Of a stretch of DNA of 64,000 nt, positions 22,490-34,500 are shown in pieces. The stretch's first letter is position 1. Every line of letters starts with the position of its first letter. Source of the stretch: Parasponia andersonii (Eukaryota > Streptophyta > Magnoliopsida > Rosales > Cannabaceae); the NCBI GenBank assembly GCA_002914805.1, contig JXTB01000035.1:1476866-1540865 (forward strand). Direction: 5' to 3'. The translations under genes were made by a program, and so were the position numbers. Under the pieces are notes generated by a model that was given only the letters and a program-made list of their open reading frames with translations, was not told the DNA's origin and did no database searches.

Positions 22490-23432
22490 AAGTGAAGAAG
22501 TACTCACAAGAACAGAGACAGGAAGCAAAGCATGCCCATATATTCTGCATAGGCTCCGGCTCACACACTCACGAATGCCCAATTTGTGTAACAATTAGAA
22601 GAATAAGAGAACTGCAATTTATGATCAAAAGGGAAAAAGAATAACAAGGAAATTAAAATGCCCCAATAAGCAGATATAGTTCTCCAAAATTAAGCTTAAT
22701 AATTTTTTTTTTCCTTTTAATGGGATTCTCTTCAATTTTGTTAAGAGGGCTCTGGCAACAGTCGCACTAACATGGCGATTGTCTTATCAGAGCCTTTCAT
22801 TTCTATGGGTCATTTTGTTAAACAACTATATATGTAGAATATATTTAAATGTATTGTGATATGCAAGCAGACTCACCAATATAGAGTAGAAGAAACACCA
22901 TGGCCAACTTTAGCAGATTGGCAACACAGAAATGTTCAATGAAACAGAAGAAATCCCATGTTGAGCCGCAAACGGAGCTGATTATCATGACAAAAAAAAT
23001 ATTAAAAAGAATAGGCATAATTTCAACATGTTGTGATCACCCAATAAGACGCATGAGCATAAATAAATAGGCAGAGTTCTAAATTCTATAATTCCTAGGA
23101 ACTAATTAATAAAAGACTAATTTTGGGAAACGAATTCGTGTTCAAATTCTTTTGACCAGTATTTACACTTTCCTAGATATATATGAATTGTAATATTTAG
23201 ATACAGTAGCAGTTAAATGTCAAGAATTATGTACGATTCTGGTTTTACAACTTTCCCGCCAGGAAATCCAACGTGGAACCAAAAAGGTTGCCCATGACTT
23301 TAGCAAACCCAGAAAAAAAAATAAAATAAAATCATGCACGTTGCCCATTTCATCGTCAGGCTACTAACTAATGAAGTAGAAGCCTCACAGCTGCGGAGTA
23401 TATATATCTATATATATATATATATATATATA
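22490..23432. other. Intergenic, no gene seen
   Basis: AT-rich sequence with a TA tract at about 23399-23432 that borders the next MITE. Confidence 0.5.
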
Positions 23433-23671
23433 GGTTTCCAATTCAATAAGTATTTTTTTTCATTATTTATGGATAGGTATTTTTTTTTTAGTCGTTGGAT
23501 CACTATCTAATAATGATCCAATAGCTATAATGAAGTGCATAAAAAGACGTGCATCATTAATATTTTTTCTCTCCTATTTTTTACAATAAAAAAATGTGCA
23601 TGCTAAATTTTCATTGGCCAAATTGATACCTATGCATAGGTAAAAAAAAAAAATACCTACTGGATTAGTGC
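23433..23671 (+). mobile_element. TA-associated MITE, copy B1
   Basis: Begins AGGTTTCCAATTCAATAAGT and ends near ACCTACTGGATTAGTGC. The ends are inverted repeats: CCAATTCAATAAGTATTTTT against the reverse complement of the right end, CTAATCCAGTAGGTATTTTT. Preceded by a TA tract and followed by GATATATATATA. Confidence 0.75.
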
Positions 23672-23682
23672 GATATATATAT

Positions 23683-23884
23683 AGGTTGCCAATCCAATAG
23701 TTATTTTTTTTTATCTATGGATAGATATTTTTTTTTTAGTATAATGAAGTGCATGAAAAGACGTGTATTATTAATGTTCTTTTTTTCTATTATTTTTTAC
23801 AATAAAAAATACGCATACTAAATTTTCATTGGCCAAATTGATACTTATGTATAAGTAAAAAAAAAATAACTACTGGATTGGTGC
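23683..23884 (+). mobile_element. TA-associated MITE, copy B2 in tandem with B1
   Basis: Starts AGGTTGCCAATCCAATAG and ends CTACTGGATTGGTGCCC. Relative to B1 it lacks the inner GTCGTTGGATCACTATC block (about 40 bp). The shared core GCATACTAAATTTTCATTGG is nearly identical in both. Same orientation as B1 and separated from it only by about ten bases of TA repeat. Confidence 0.75.
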
Positions 23885-24521
23885 CCATATTTATATAGCA
23901 TAGAGAAAAATAAAAGGTTAACTATGTTTAATGAAATCCTTAAGAATGCGACTTAAATGATAAACTAGTTCTAATTGGTTGAGAATTAATGGAGGGTAAT
24001 TAAGAATGGAAGAGCAAGGATTAAAAAAAAATTTTAAAAAAATGATCTCTTGAACTCCCAGACTAATTTCTTGTAAATCTTTAGATAGATTGCCTCCAGT
24101 GTAACGTAAATTACTTTTTCAAGTTGGAAGAGAAATAAGACTTACGTTGTGTGACACATGCATGTATTTTATATTTATTACCAATCTCTTTACATGATCA
24201 TAAGAAAATAAGACTACTAAATGAACCGAAGAGGACATATGTACATACAATACAAAACAACAACGAATCTGTTCCGGGAAGAGATGTTACCTTTTGGGGG
24301 CAACAAAGTAACTAGCTATCTCAAGTATTATTAAAAAAATTAGTATTTTTCTAAATACTAATTTAAAGTGTTATTTTTCTAAAATATTTTTAAAAAATAA
24401 TAATTTCTAAATCAATCTAGAATTTTTCAAAAAATTCAGCCAGAATTTTTTAATTTTTTATAGTTTGGGCCGAATTTTGAAAGAAGCCCATTTTACTGAT
24501 GAATCACATTAAGTATTCGCA

Positions 24522-24968
24522 TTGGCGACCCAGAAAAAATGTTTCTCATGCTTTATTATGCCTTTTATGCCGAGCAAAGGAGGCCCATGCCATCACGGGT
24601 ATGGTGCAGCATACCTAACGAAACTTCTCGTCAAAGATAAGCAGACAACCCCGTTCGTCTGGGCAGTAGAGGGTCACCACAAATGTAATTCATTCCATTT
24701 TGGTACAGCACTACCATTCACCCTATCCCGACTGATCTCAAATCTTACAGGCCTAAATTTTTGTAGACTAGCAAACATTGCCAACACCAAGAAAATTTCA
24801 ACATTATTTCAAGTCACTTACAGGAACATTTTAGCATTTGCAACGTTGCTAAAATTAAGACGGACCATTAAAATAGAAGATATGGATATTTTGTTATATG
24901 CATCAAGGGGCACCCGCAGTGAGCATTTGAAGAAAAATTCAATAGCAAACCGGGGGAAAAAAAAATAA
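24522..24968 (+). other. Unrecognised 148-codon open frame, probably not a gene
   Basis: The frame opens MATQKKCFSCFIMPFM and stays open for 148 codons in a patch that is less AT-rich than its surroundings (about 24500-24920). The minus strand also shows open stretches. No domain, splice pattern or promoter was recognised. It may be a captured gene fragment or UTR. Confidence 0.2.
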
Positions 24969-26180
24969 AAATTGTGTGGAGGAAGAACACATTCAAGGGA
25001 AACTCAAAAGCTCTGCACTCGAAGAATTCTTCCTAACGAGAAACACAAGTATATCCATACTTAATTATGTTATGATATATTGGTGCACGATTAGCCGCTC
25101 CATTAAATGTATATGAAAATCATCATAATACGAGGATCGAAGTAGTACAAAAAGTATAATTTTGAGAGTTAATGATGAAAATTAAACCTTTTTTTCATGT
25201 TACAAATCGTATACAATTTTGAATGTTAGAATACGGTATAATTTCTCTATTACATGATAAACTTAACCTTTTTGACCAAAATTCTGTAGACCAATTAGTT
25301 TTTTTTCTAAGAAAAAAAAGAAATTACGTTATCTCCTTTCATTTTTTGCTAATTTATAAAAGGGAAATCAAAAAGTGTGCTCTTTTTTTATACTACATTT
25401 AATAAATGTTTATTTTCCTCTTTTTATACTTAAATTTCCACACTTAGTATATTTACTTATACCAACTTGAAGTTATATATTTATTATATTAATTTTTAAC
25501 TAAAAATCCACCACTTTTAGTCTTTTAACTAAAAAATTTACGTCTTTTCATTAATATCAAATAAAACTTTCTGTTAGTATTTTTTTATCAAATCTCATCG
25601 GATTCACATATACAATCAAAATAAGAGTTTAAAATAATCTATCAATATTCATAAAAATAACTGGAAGGCAACTAATCAAGAAGAAAAAAAAAAAGACCTG
25701 TAATCTATTAGGAATCCAATAATAATGACTCTCAAACGCATAATTTTTTTTTAAAATTATGTTAACTAATTTCAAAAGTTAAAAATATTCATTTTTAATA
25801 ATTTAAACTATACATAAATTCAGTGAGAATAGATAGAAAAATACAAATAGAATGTTTTACTTGATATTAGTAAAAAAAAAAAAAAATGCATAAATTGTTT
25901 TGATAAAAGGCTAAAGTCATGATTTTTTTTTATATTATCCCTATAGTAATATTATATTCATCAGGAATTAATATTGTAACCTTATGAAATACAAAATAAT
26001 ACGGAGTCTTGTCTCAAAAAAGAAAAAAAGAAGAGATTTTATCATAAAAAATGGTTATTTTCACAATGACCCCAAACTATGGTATTTGTACTATTATGGC
26101 CTCCAAAACTATTTTTTGTCCAATAGACAATTAGTTAACAATTTTTAATTTTTTAAGGGAAGTGCCAGTGATGATACAAT

Positions 26181-26352
26181 GGCAAAGTTTAGGGTAGTGT
26201 ACTAGATAAATTGAAAATACTTAGTCTAATTAGTCTAAAGTGATTCAACAACTATAATTCAAGAATTATTGGCAAAGCTTAGAGTAGTGTACTAGATAAA
26301 TTAAAAATATTTAGTCTAAAGTGATTTAACGATTATAATTGAAGGATTATTT
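26181..26352. repeat. Tandem duplication, about 90 bp x 2
   Basis: The unit starting GGCAAAGTTTAGGGTAGTGT at 26181 is repeated from 26271 as GGCAAAGCTTAGAGTAGTGT. The second copy lacks a 10-bp duplicated TTAGTCTAAT. Confidence 0.8.
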
Positions 26353-26941
26353 ATTAGGGAATTAACCCTAAAAGTTTTCTCTTTTAACAATGGATGAATT
26401 ATGTTATATCATTTATCCTTCTACGTCATCTTGTAAATTGTGGCCCTAGTATAAAAAGATTTATCAAAGCATTAATGAAAGATAAATGAACATTATTTTT
26501 CTTGAACAAATTGTAAAATCTATTTTTAAATTGTATTTAAGATGAAAGTCTGATACCTTTAAGAAGGGTTTATTTGCAATAATAAAATGATAAAAAAAAT
26601 ATATATAGATTCCAAGTCTGGCAATGCCAAGTAAGTTGGCACAAAGTTTGGTACAATAGTCCACATATACGGAATTTATAACTCATTTTCCCAGGGAAAT
26701 TGACTCAAGGAGTCTAGAGTTGCGTTGATCATTGACTCGTTGTTGATTTGGAGGAGTATGCAAGACAACATTTTAGATTATTAGTAAGTAATATCAGAGT
26801 AATCTTCACGTTTTGTTCCTTAAAACAAGCAGGTTTCTATGCCGTGTCATACGATTAAATGAAGCATAGCCAAATTTACATTAGAAACTGCATTAATCTT
26901 TTATTACCTGAAAGATAAATGTCAGAACATTGTCTATAACA

Positions 26942-26987
26942 AATAATAATAATAGTAGTAGTAATAATAATAACAATAATAATAATT
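26942..26987. repeat. Trinucleotide microsatellite (AAT/AGT)
   Basis: AATAATAATAATAGTAGTAG followed by more AAT units with one AAC. Confidence 0.85.
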
Positions 26988-27937
26988 TACTTTCTTCAAG
27001 TGAGGTAAGGCGATAGTCTGAAGATATGGACTTGCCACAAGTTGTATTTGGAACAGTTACGAATCTAATTCAAATTATAAATAAGTAGAAAGATTTTTTT
27101 TTTTTAATTGGCAAACCAAATTTGCCAGCAGGGGCAATAAGGATGCGGGGGAGATCGTAATTAGAGGTTTAGAAACTTCAGTTAAGTTTTTTTTTTTCCT
27201 TTTTTTTTAAAAAAAAATTACGATATATTCAGTCCAATTTTTGTTTTCTTCTCTCACATATTGTTTTTCAACCAACTAAAAACACAACCCTGATGTGATC
27301 ATTGTACACAAACCGAAATTTAGGACTCACATCTAAAAATTTTAGAATTAGTCTCAACACCTCTATTACTATATCTAAGCCATTTAAAAAAAAATGCTGT
27401 AGAATACTCGTCGAATTTAATACTATAGTCTACATAGAAGTGGATCTCACACTCTTAAATTTGCATGCAAGTGTATGTTATAAAAGTGCCTTTTTTTGGT
27501 CAGTATTAAATTTGAATATTGGAGTTTTAAATGCTGATTTATCTTGATTCTTTTTACTCTAATTCTACAATAATTTAGTTGTCTTTGTATGGAAAGTTCT
27601 TTATTCTGGTGTAAATACCAAATCCAAATCCAATTCCAATTCCAATCCCAAATTGATTTACCTTATTATTTTTTTAATACATTTCTTTTGATTTTAAATG
27701 CAGTAAAAACAAGATACAGTTCCCTTGAATATTACTTTTGAAAATGACTATATAGCCCTTCAACCAAAAGAAGCAAATTAAGAATTCTCTTCTCTCTAGT
27801 TATAACAATATGGTTTTTTTTTTTAGAAAAAAGTAAAATTTAACTAATGACCTTATTTATTACAAATTAAAGTAAAATAATTATTATTATATCCTCAACC
27901 AATCCCGTTAGGAATCATAGGTTTTCACGTATATTTT

Positions 27938-28162
27938 CAATGTGACTCGAATAGGACTGAGATCCAAGTAGTAGGTATTCTTACCATTTAAACCAACTCA
28001 CTCTGTAGTTATACAGTATGGATTATGGTTTCCTCCTCTATGATAATGTCAATGTGACTCGAACCTATATACAAAATCCAAATAGTAAGTATTCTTACTA
28101 CTTAAGCCAACTCATTTTGTAGTTATAATAATATAGATTATAGTTTGCTCCTCTATAATAAG
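27938..28162. repeat. Tandem duplication, 112 bp x 2, upstream of beta-galactosidase
   Basis: CAATGTGACTCGAATAGG at 27938 recurs as CAATGTGACTCGAACC at 28050. Both units continue through AGTAGGTATTCTTACCA / AGTAAGTATTCTTACTA, CCAACTCA and TGTAGTTATA, and end with the CTCCTCTAT..TAA block. The array ends about 260 bases before the TATA box of the gene. Confidence 0.8.
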
Positions 28163-28417
28163 GTCACGTAATTAGAGTTATGTCATGAGGAGTTTATTGT
28201 CACTTCATTTTTCTAACAACTCAAAAAGTATCAACTTATAAATTATAATTAAAAGACATATGGTTACAACATACAAGTACAACTTACAATGAAAACAATA
28301 AATGAATAATTTTCCCCTTATAATACATACAAACAATGCTTCTCCATTCATCATATGAGTAATATATATATATATATCCTCCGTTAACTGCGAGAGGCTT
28401 TGGCTCTGAGAGAATCA

Positions 28418-28425
28418 TATATATA
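28418..28425 (+). promoter_or_regulatory. Probable TATA box of the beta-galactosidase gene
   Basis: TATATATA about 95 bases before the start codon, followed directly by a GA repeat (28426-28440), a common arrangement in plant core promoters. Confidence 0.5.
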
Positions 28426-28463
28426 GAGAGAGAGAGAGAGACAAAGACAAAGACAAAGAGAGC

Positions 28464-28483
28464 TCATGAAATTAATTTCATGA
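28464..28483. repeat. Perfect 20-bp palindrome in the beta-galactosidase leader
   Basis: The segment TCATGAAATT is followed at once by its own reverse complement AATTTCATGA. It starts 56 bases before the ATG and so probably lies in the 5' UTR. Confidence 0.8.
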
Positions 28484-28519
28484 TCAGCTGAGGGGCATTA
28501 AATATTTTGTTGTATATAA

Positions 28520-31500
28520 ATGGAGATGATGATGAAGTTGTTCTTGTTGCTATGTATAAGTTTCGCATTGTCATTTGCGGCTTTCGCCGGTAAAGCTCTC
28601 GCTGCCGGCGATGTAACGTACGACGGCCGGGCTTTGATTATTGAGGGTCAACATAAAATTCTTTTCTCCGGTTCCATTCACTATCCGAGAAGCATTCCCG
28701 AGGTATTAATTACTCTACATTTTTCTTCTTAATTTTAGTTCTTCTCATTAATTTTCTTATGCATTATGAGTTATGATTCTTATTTTCTTTATGTTGATAA
28801 GAATAATAACTTCGTACTTATCATAAAATAACAATAACAATAATAATAATAATAATAAGTTAATAACATTGTAAAAAAAATGTAGAAAGAAATGAGAGAA
28901 AACCATAGTCGATGGCCAGAGGAGAGAATATTGAAATCATCTAATTCTCATTGTCTCTAGCTGGTAAGAACGAGATATTTTGTGTGTTAAATCACGAAGT
29001 TAACGCCTGCCCTTCTTCCATTTAATTGCATGACGTTTTATACACATATTGTATGCGTGTAATTATATATGTATGTAGCAATTAATGAATAAAATATTTA
29101 TAGAGAAGTCCAAAATGAAAATATAAGTCAACTACATGGTAATGGTACTATACACAGTGTTCGAGATAATTAATACTCTCTTCATAGAAAAGGAAAACTA
29201 CACGTATGTTTTAAAATTTATCCATTGTAAGAATATTACAAACGTTACGTCCATTATTGTTTTTTGACTTGTTATTTGTGGCCTTTTTTTTAATTTTTCT
29301 TAAAAATTTTGCGGCCAAAATTTGTTTTTGTTAGGCGTTGTTTAGTATCATTTTTGTTTATTTCATTTAAATAAATAACAAAGACAAAAATGATTCTAAA
29401 CAAGCACATCGTGCAATGTTATGTTTAATTTGTTGTCTTTTTACTCTTGTTTTTACGTGCGATCATCTTCAAAATCCTTACGTTTTGCCTTCTCTACACA
29501 ATTTTCTGGGGTGTTAGATGCTGCTCCAGTTTTTCTCATTAGGGAATACAGATAAATATCATTAATATTTCTGGAAGTTTCAAAAATTAAAATAAGGGAA
29601 AATTACCCCCTTGTTCCCTGATTTTTGCCAAATATTATATTATGCCCGAGATAATTGATTTTTGCATATTTCAGTGCAAAGTTGGCAAAAATAGTCTCAC
29701 TTTGTCCTAAAATTAATTTTTTGGCTGACCACTTGTTTGGTAAAGTGAGACTATTATTGCTAACTTTAGGACAAAGTATACTAGAGTCAATTATTTTGCG
29801 ACTAAATATAGGAGTTACCCATATACCCATAAAAAAAGCAGTTTATCCTTAGAATGATAATGAGAATGCCCTTTGATAGAAAATTTGGAGTAAAGAGGAG
29901 CACAATACTAGCTAGTTTGCATATTTGGTATACCCACTAACAAATTTCCCCCAGATGATGCAAACTCCATGCTTTTCTTCTACTTTTTGGCCTTTGTTTA
30001 TATTTAACTAACGTTGCTATACTTGTTCTCACTTTACACGTAAAACCAAATCACCTAACAAACCCAACTGAAGTCTCTTGGCCTTATTCTTTTAAGAAAA
30101 GAAGAAAAAAATAGTTCCTAAACTTTTTGCACTCACTCATGGATAAGATTATAATGATTGGGGGTAAGGAATATGGATTTGGATAGGTACAAACCCACCT
30201 AGAAACAAACAGGTATTAGTTTGTATGCCTAAACGACGTCGTTATCACATTTTCGGATAGTCCGTGTGTATCTCAATAATCGTGACACACCGTATTATGA
30301 AAGATATTGGCGTTATCACATATTTAGTATTGCTGTGTTGTTTTAGAAAAGTCACTAACGTTTTATCAATAGCTAAACAATAAGCAGTATCCGAAGTCAA
30401 AAGTTAGAATTTTCTGACTTCTAAGATTAAGAATATAATTAATGTAATGGTTTCCTTGTCACTCAAATTATTTAGCGGTACACCAATACCATATCACATG
30501 TGACAACACCACCAAGATATGGACTGCATATACAATACAAAGTTTAAAATAGTAATATATATACTATACTATCTATTTGAGTAATAGTACAAAGTACCAT
30601 ATAAAATCTAATAACACTTGACGTATTATTTTGTGGGACTGGACTTAATTTATTAATTAAAATCCCGTGAGAGAGACTGTTGTCACATGAGTCATTGCAT
30701 CACTTATGATAATTAATAAAAATTGCATGTCATCTTTTGCAGATGTGGTCGTCCCTGATAGCCAAAGCCAAAGAAGGAGGTCTAGATGTAATACAAACAT
30801 ATGTATTCTGGAACCTTCATGAACCCCAACAAGGGCAGGTGACCCCAACTCCCTATCTCTCTCATCTATATAATTAACCAAATACGTATACATATATGTA
30901 TAGTTATATGCTAATTGTGCAAATGGGCAAATATCTCTGTTTTGCAGTATGACTTTCGTGGAAGAAAGGACCTTGTAAGATTTATTAAGGAGATCCAAGC
31001 ACAAGGACTATACGCTTGCCTTAGGATTGGACCTTTCGTTGAGAGTGAATGGTCCTACGGGTATGACTAAAGCCACTCTCTTTAAAATTAATTAACAAGG
31101 TCATTCAACAAAATTTCGTTTTGGAAGAATGAAGCAAAATTACAATTAATTAATATCACTTAATATATACTCATTTCATTTACTTCTTTGGAAAAATAAA
31201 AATAAAAAATGTCACGGTGGTGCAGGGGTCTGCCCTTTTGGTTACATGATATTCCGGGCATTGTCTACCGTACTGATAATGAACCCTTCAAGGTAAAAAA
31301 ATGTTAATTAATTGTGATGTCAACCTCTCTTTTTTTTTTTTTTTTTTAAAACAAAGATACATATAAGAAGACAAGTAATTGAACTTATTTACTTTTTCTT
31401 AAATTACAGGAACAAATGCAAAGGTTCACTAGTAAAATAGTCAACATGATGAAAGCTGAGAGACTTTATGCTTCACAAGGTGGGCCAATTATACTGTCAC

Positions 31501-34500
31501 AGGTAAAGCATCTATTACAAATTAACTTGCTTAGTGAAATTGCAATAATGTAGTTATAAATTTGGGTTAATTGAATAAGAGTTGAGCATGTGTATGTAAT
31601 GTAATATTTTCTTTCTAAGATTGAGAATGAGTACAAAATGGTGGAAGGAGCTTTTCATGAGAAGGGAGATGCGTACGTTCGTTGGGCTGCAGCAATGGCA
31701 GTGGGGCTTCAAACTGGTGTCCCCTGGGTTATGTGCAAGCAAGACGATGCTCCCGACCCAGTTGTGAGTTTTGTGACATCCACTAATTTTTTTCGATAAG
31801 CAGAAACAAATTTTCATTAAGAAAGAAGAATTCGAAGGGTATCAAGTTAAACGAACAATATTACTCATCCCAAAATTTTTACGTCCTTCATGTTCGTATT
31901 AATTAAATAACGTCACAACATTCTAAAATAATGAAAGCGTTGAACAGAATTATTAAAGAAAATAAGTTATTAGAATATGAAGTGATATGTAGTTATTTGT
32001 TTCGAAGAGAACAAAAATTTGAGACATATGATATCTGTCCAACAATTTAGCCCTATTAGAGAGAAGGGAAAAAAAAAAATGCATCCTTTACCATCTTCAT
32101 AGCCTCCTCTCCAAAACCTTTTTCATCTAGAAAGAGCATTATTTATCTTTTTCATATGCTCCTTTGTTGCCTCTTTTTCATCTTGTAAAAAAGCATTATT
32201 ACAATCCTCATTGGCTTGTTACTAGCTAAATTTTTTATCTAGTAATAAAAGTATGCATTCTCTTGTATAGAACGATTGGGATTCTAGATAAGTAAAGACA
32301 GAATAAGAACTTGAATAATTTGTTGTAGATTCACAATTTTACCAACATCTCATCTACAACTTGTTCAGATTAATACATGCAACGGAATGCGATGCGGCGA
32401 GACGTTTGCTGGACCCAATTCCCCTAATAAGCCTGCTCTATGGACAGAGAACTGGACAAGTTTGTATGTGCAAGGCAAATGTTCCATTCATTGCAAATAA
32501 GACACATGTTTATATGGCTTATATTCTGCCCCAAGTAAACCTTTTTCTTTTTTGTTGAAGCTATCAAGCATATGGTGAAAAAGAATATATTAGAACACCA
32601 GAAGATATAGCGTTCCATGTTGCACTCTTCATTGCCAAAAAGGGAAGCTACGTAAATTACTACATGGTAAGATAATCTCCCTCATGAAAAATTCTGGTAT
32701 CAAATATGTTTTGACTATGTGACATCTATCATAATTTTTTTTTTCTCATGGTAAAACGGTTTTCTACATTTAGTATCATGGAGGAACCAATTTCGGAAGA
32801 ACTGGCTCTGCATTTGTAACTACGAGTTATTATGATCAAGCTCCTATTGATGAGTATGGTAGGCTTCAACCTATGATTCCTTTTCAGTTGCTTATTTCTG
32901 GTATTGATACAAAACCTGATTAGCTTATTGTTACCAGGTTTTACTAGGCAACCAAAGTGGGGTCATCTCAAGGATCTGCATGCTGCAATAAAGCTATGCT
33001 CAAATGCTTTACTTTCTAAAAACCAGACTACTCTCCCCTTAAGCCAACTACAACAAGTAAGACCACTAATTATATCTACCAAAAAAACCAAACGAATAAG
33101 CGCGAAATTCAGTTCTCTTTTCTCCTTCCCTGATGGTAAATATGTTTGATCTTGTTTCTCCAGGCCTATGTTTATGGAGACTACGACTCAGGAGAATGTG
33201 CTGCTTTCTTAGTGAACAGTCATAGTAGAGATGCCAATGTCGTTTTTCACAATGTGTCATATTTTTTGCCTCATAGTTCCATTAGTATCCTACCAGATTG
33301 CAAGACCGTTGCCTTCATAACTTCCAAGGTAATAAAATATTAAGAAGACAATACATTATTTCCAAGGATTGGCATCACTACATTTGATGTAGTACCAACT
33401 TACCATTCATGGAGATGGATTATTTCAAATTCTTCCTTTTTGAACAGGTAAGTGCACAACACGATACAAGATCAATGATACCAAGCGAAAAGTTCAATTC
33501 AGAAGGTAGATGGGAAGAGTATAAGGAGGCTGTTCCTAATTTTGACAATACTTCGTTAAGAGCAAACTTGTTATTAGAACACATGAACACAACCAAAGAT
33601 GTATCTGATTATCTTTGGTACACTGTCAGGTAAAACCCCACGGAAGCAGTAGCTAAAATTTAGCTGAACTGGCCGAACATATGAACTACTAACGATGCTT
33701 GAACTGCAGATTTTTGCATGATTCGCCAAATCCTCAAGCTCAGCTGAATGTCAAGTCCGCTGGACATGTTCTGCGCGCATTTGTAAATGGAAATTTTGTA
33801 GGCAAGATCTTCCCCACCCCCCTGAAATTTCTTCGATAACAAACCTTGTTTAGTCTATCTTCAATATTGTCATATATACTTCAATCGATTAAATTTTATC
33901 TATCCAATTTTCAGGAGCTGCACATGGTTCTCACAGCAATCCAAGCTTCTCACTAGATAATACTGTTACTTTAACTAAAGGGATGAACTACATCTCCTTA
34001 CTTAGCGAAATGGTTGGATTACCGGTACTTCTCAATCTCTTTCTCTGATTTGTTCCATGATTTAACGCAAAAGCTAGTAACAAAAGAACAAAGTAAGAAA
34101 ATTAGATTACTGTTAAAGAAGACCAATTTGCCTCTGAAATTCTTAATATAGTACCAGTAAAAACTGAATTTTATTCCAATGTGAAGGATAACGGACCATA
34201 CATGGAGCGTAAAGTTGCTGGACTACGTAGGGTGAAAATTCGAGATAAAGATCTCAGAAGTTACTCCTGGGGTTATCAGGTTAGTATCTTTGTTGTTGTT
34301 CTTGAAACTTACTTAGAGCATTATGTACGTTGCCCACTAGTCCTCCGCTAAATCTTATGCTGATATTAACTACATCTAACAAATTTTTATGAAGGTTGGA
34401 TGGGTAGGTGAGAAACTTGGAATTTATTCAGATGTTGGATCAAGAAAGGTTCAATGGAACAAGTTTGGAAGCTCGGCTAATCAAACACAGCCACTGACAT

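Larger units (their letters stand above)
24970..28400. other. AT-rich intergenic stretch, no gene seen
   Basis: Contains two local tandem duplications and a triplet repeat, listed separately. The open frames 26464-26664 and 27302-27547 have no recognisable domains. Confidence 0.55.
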
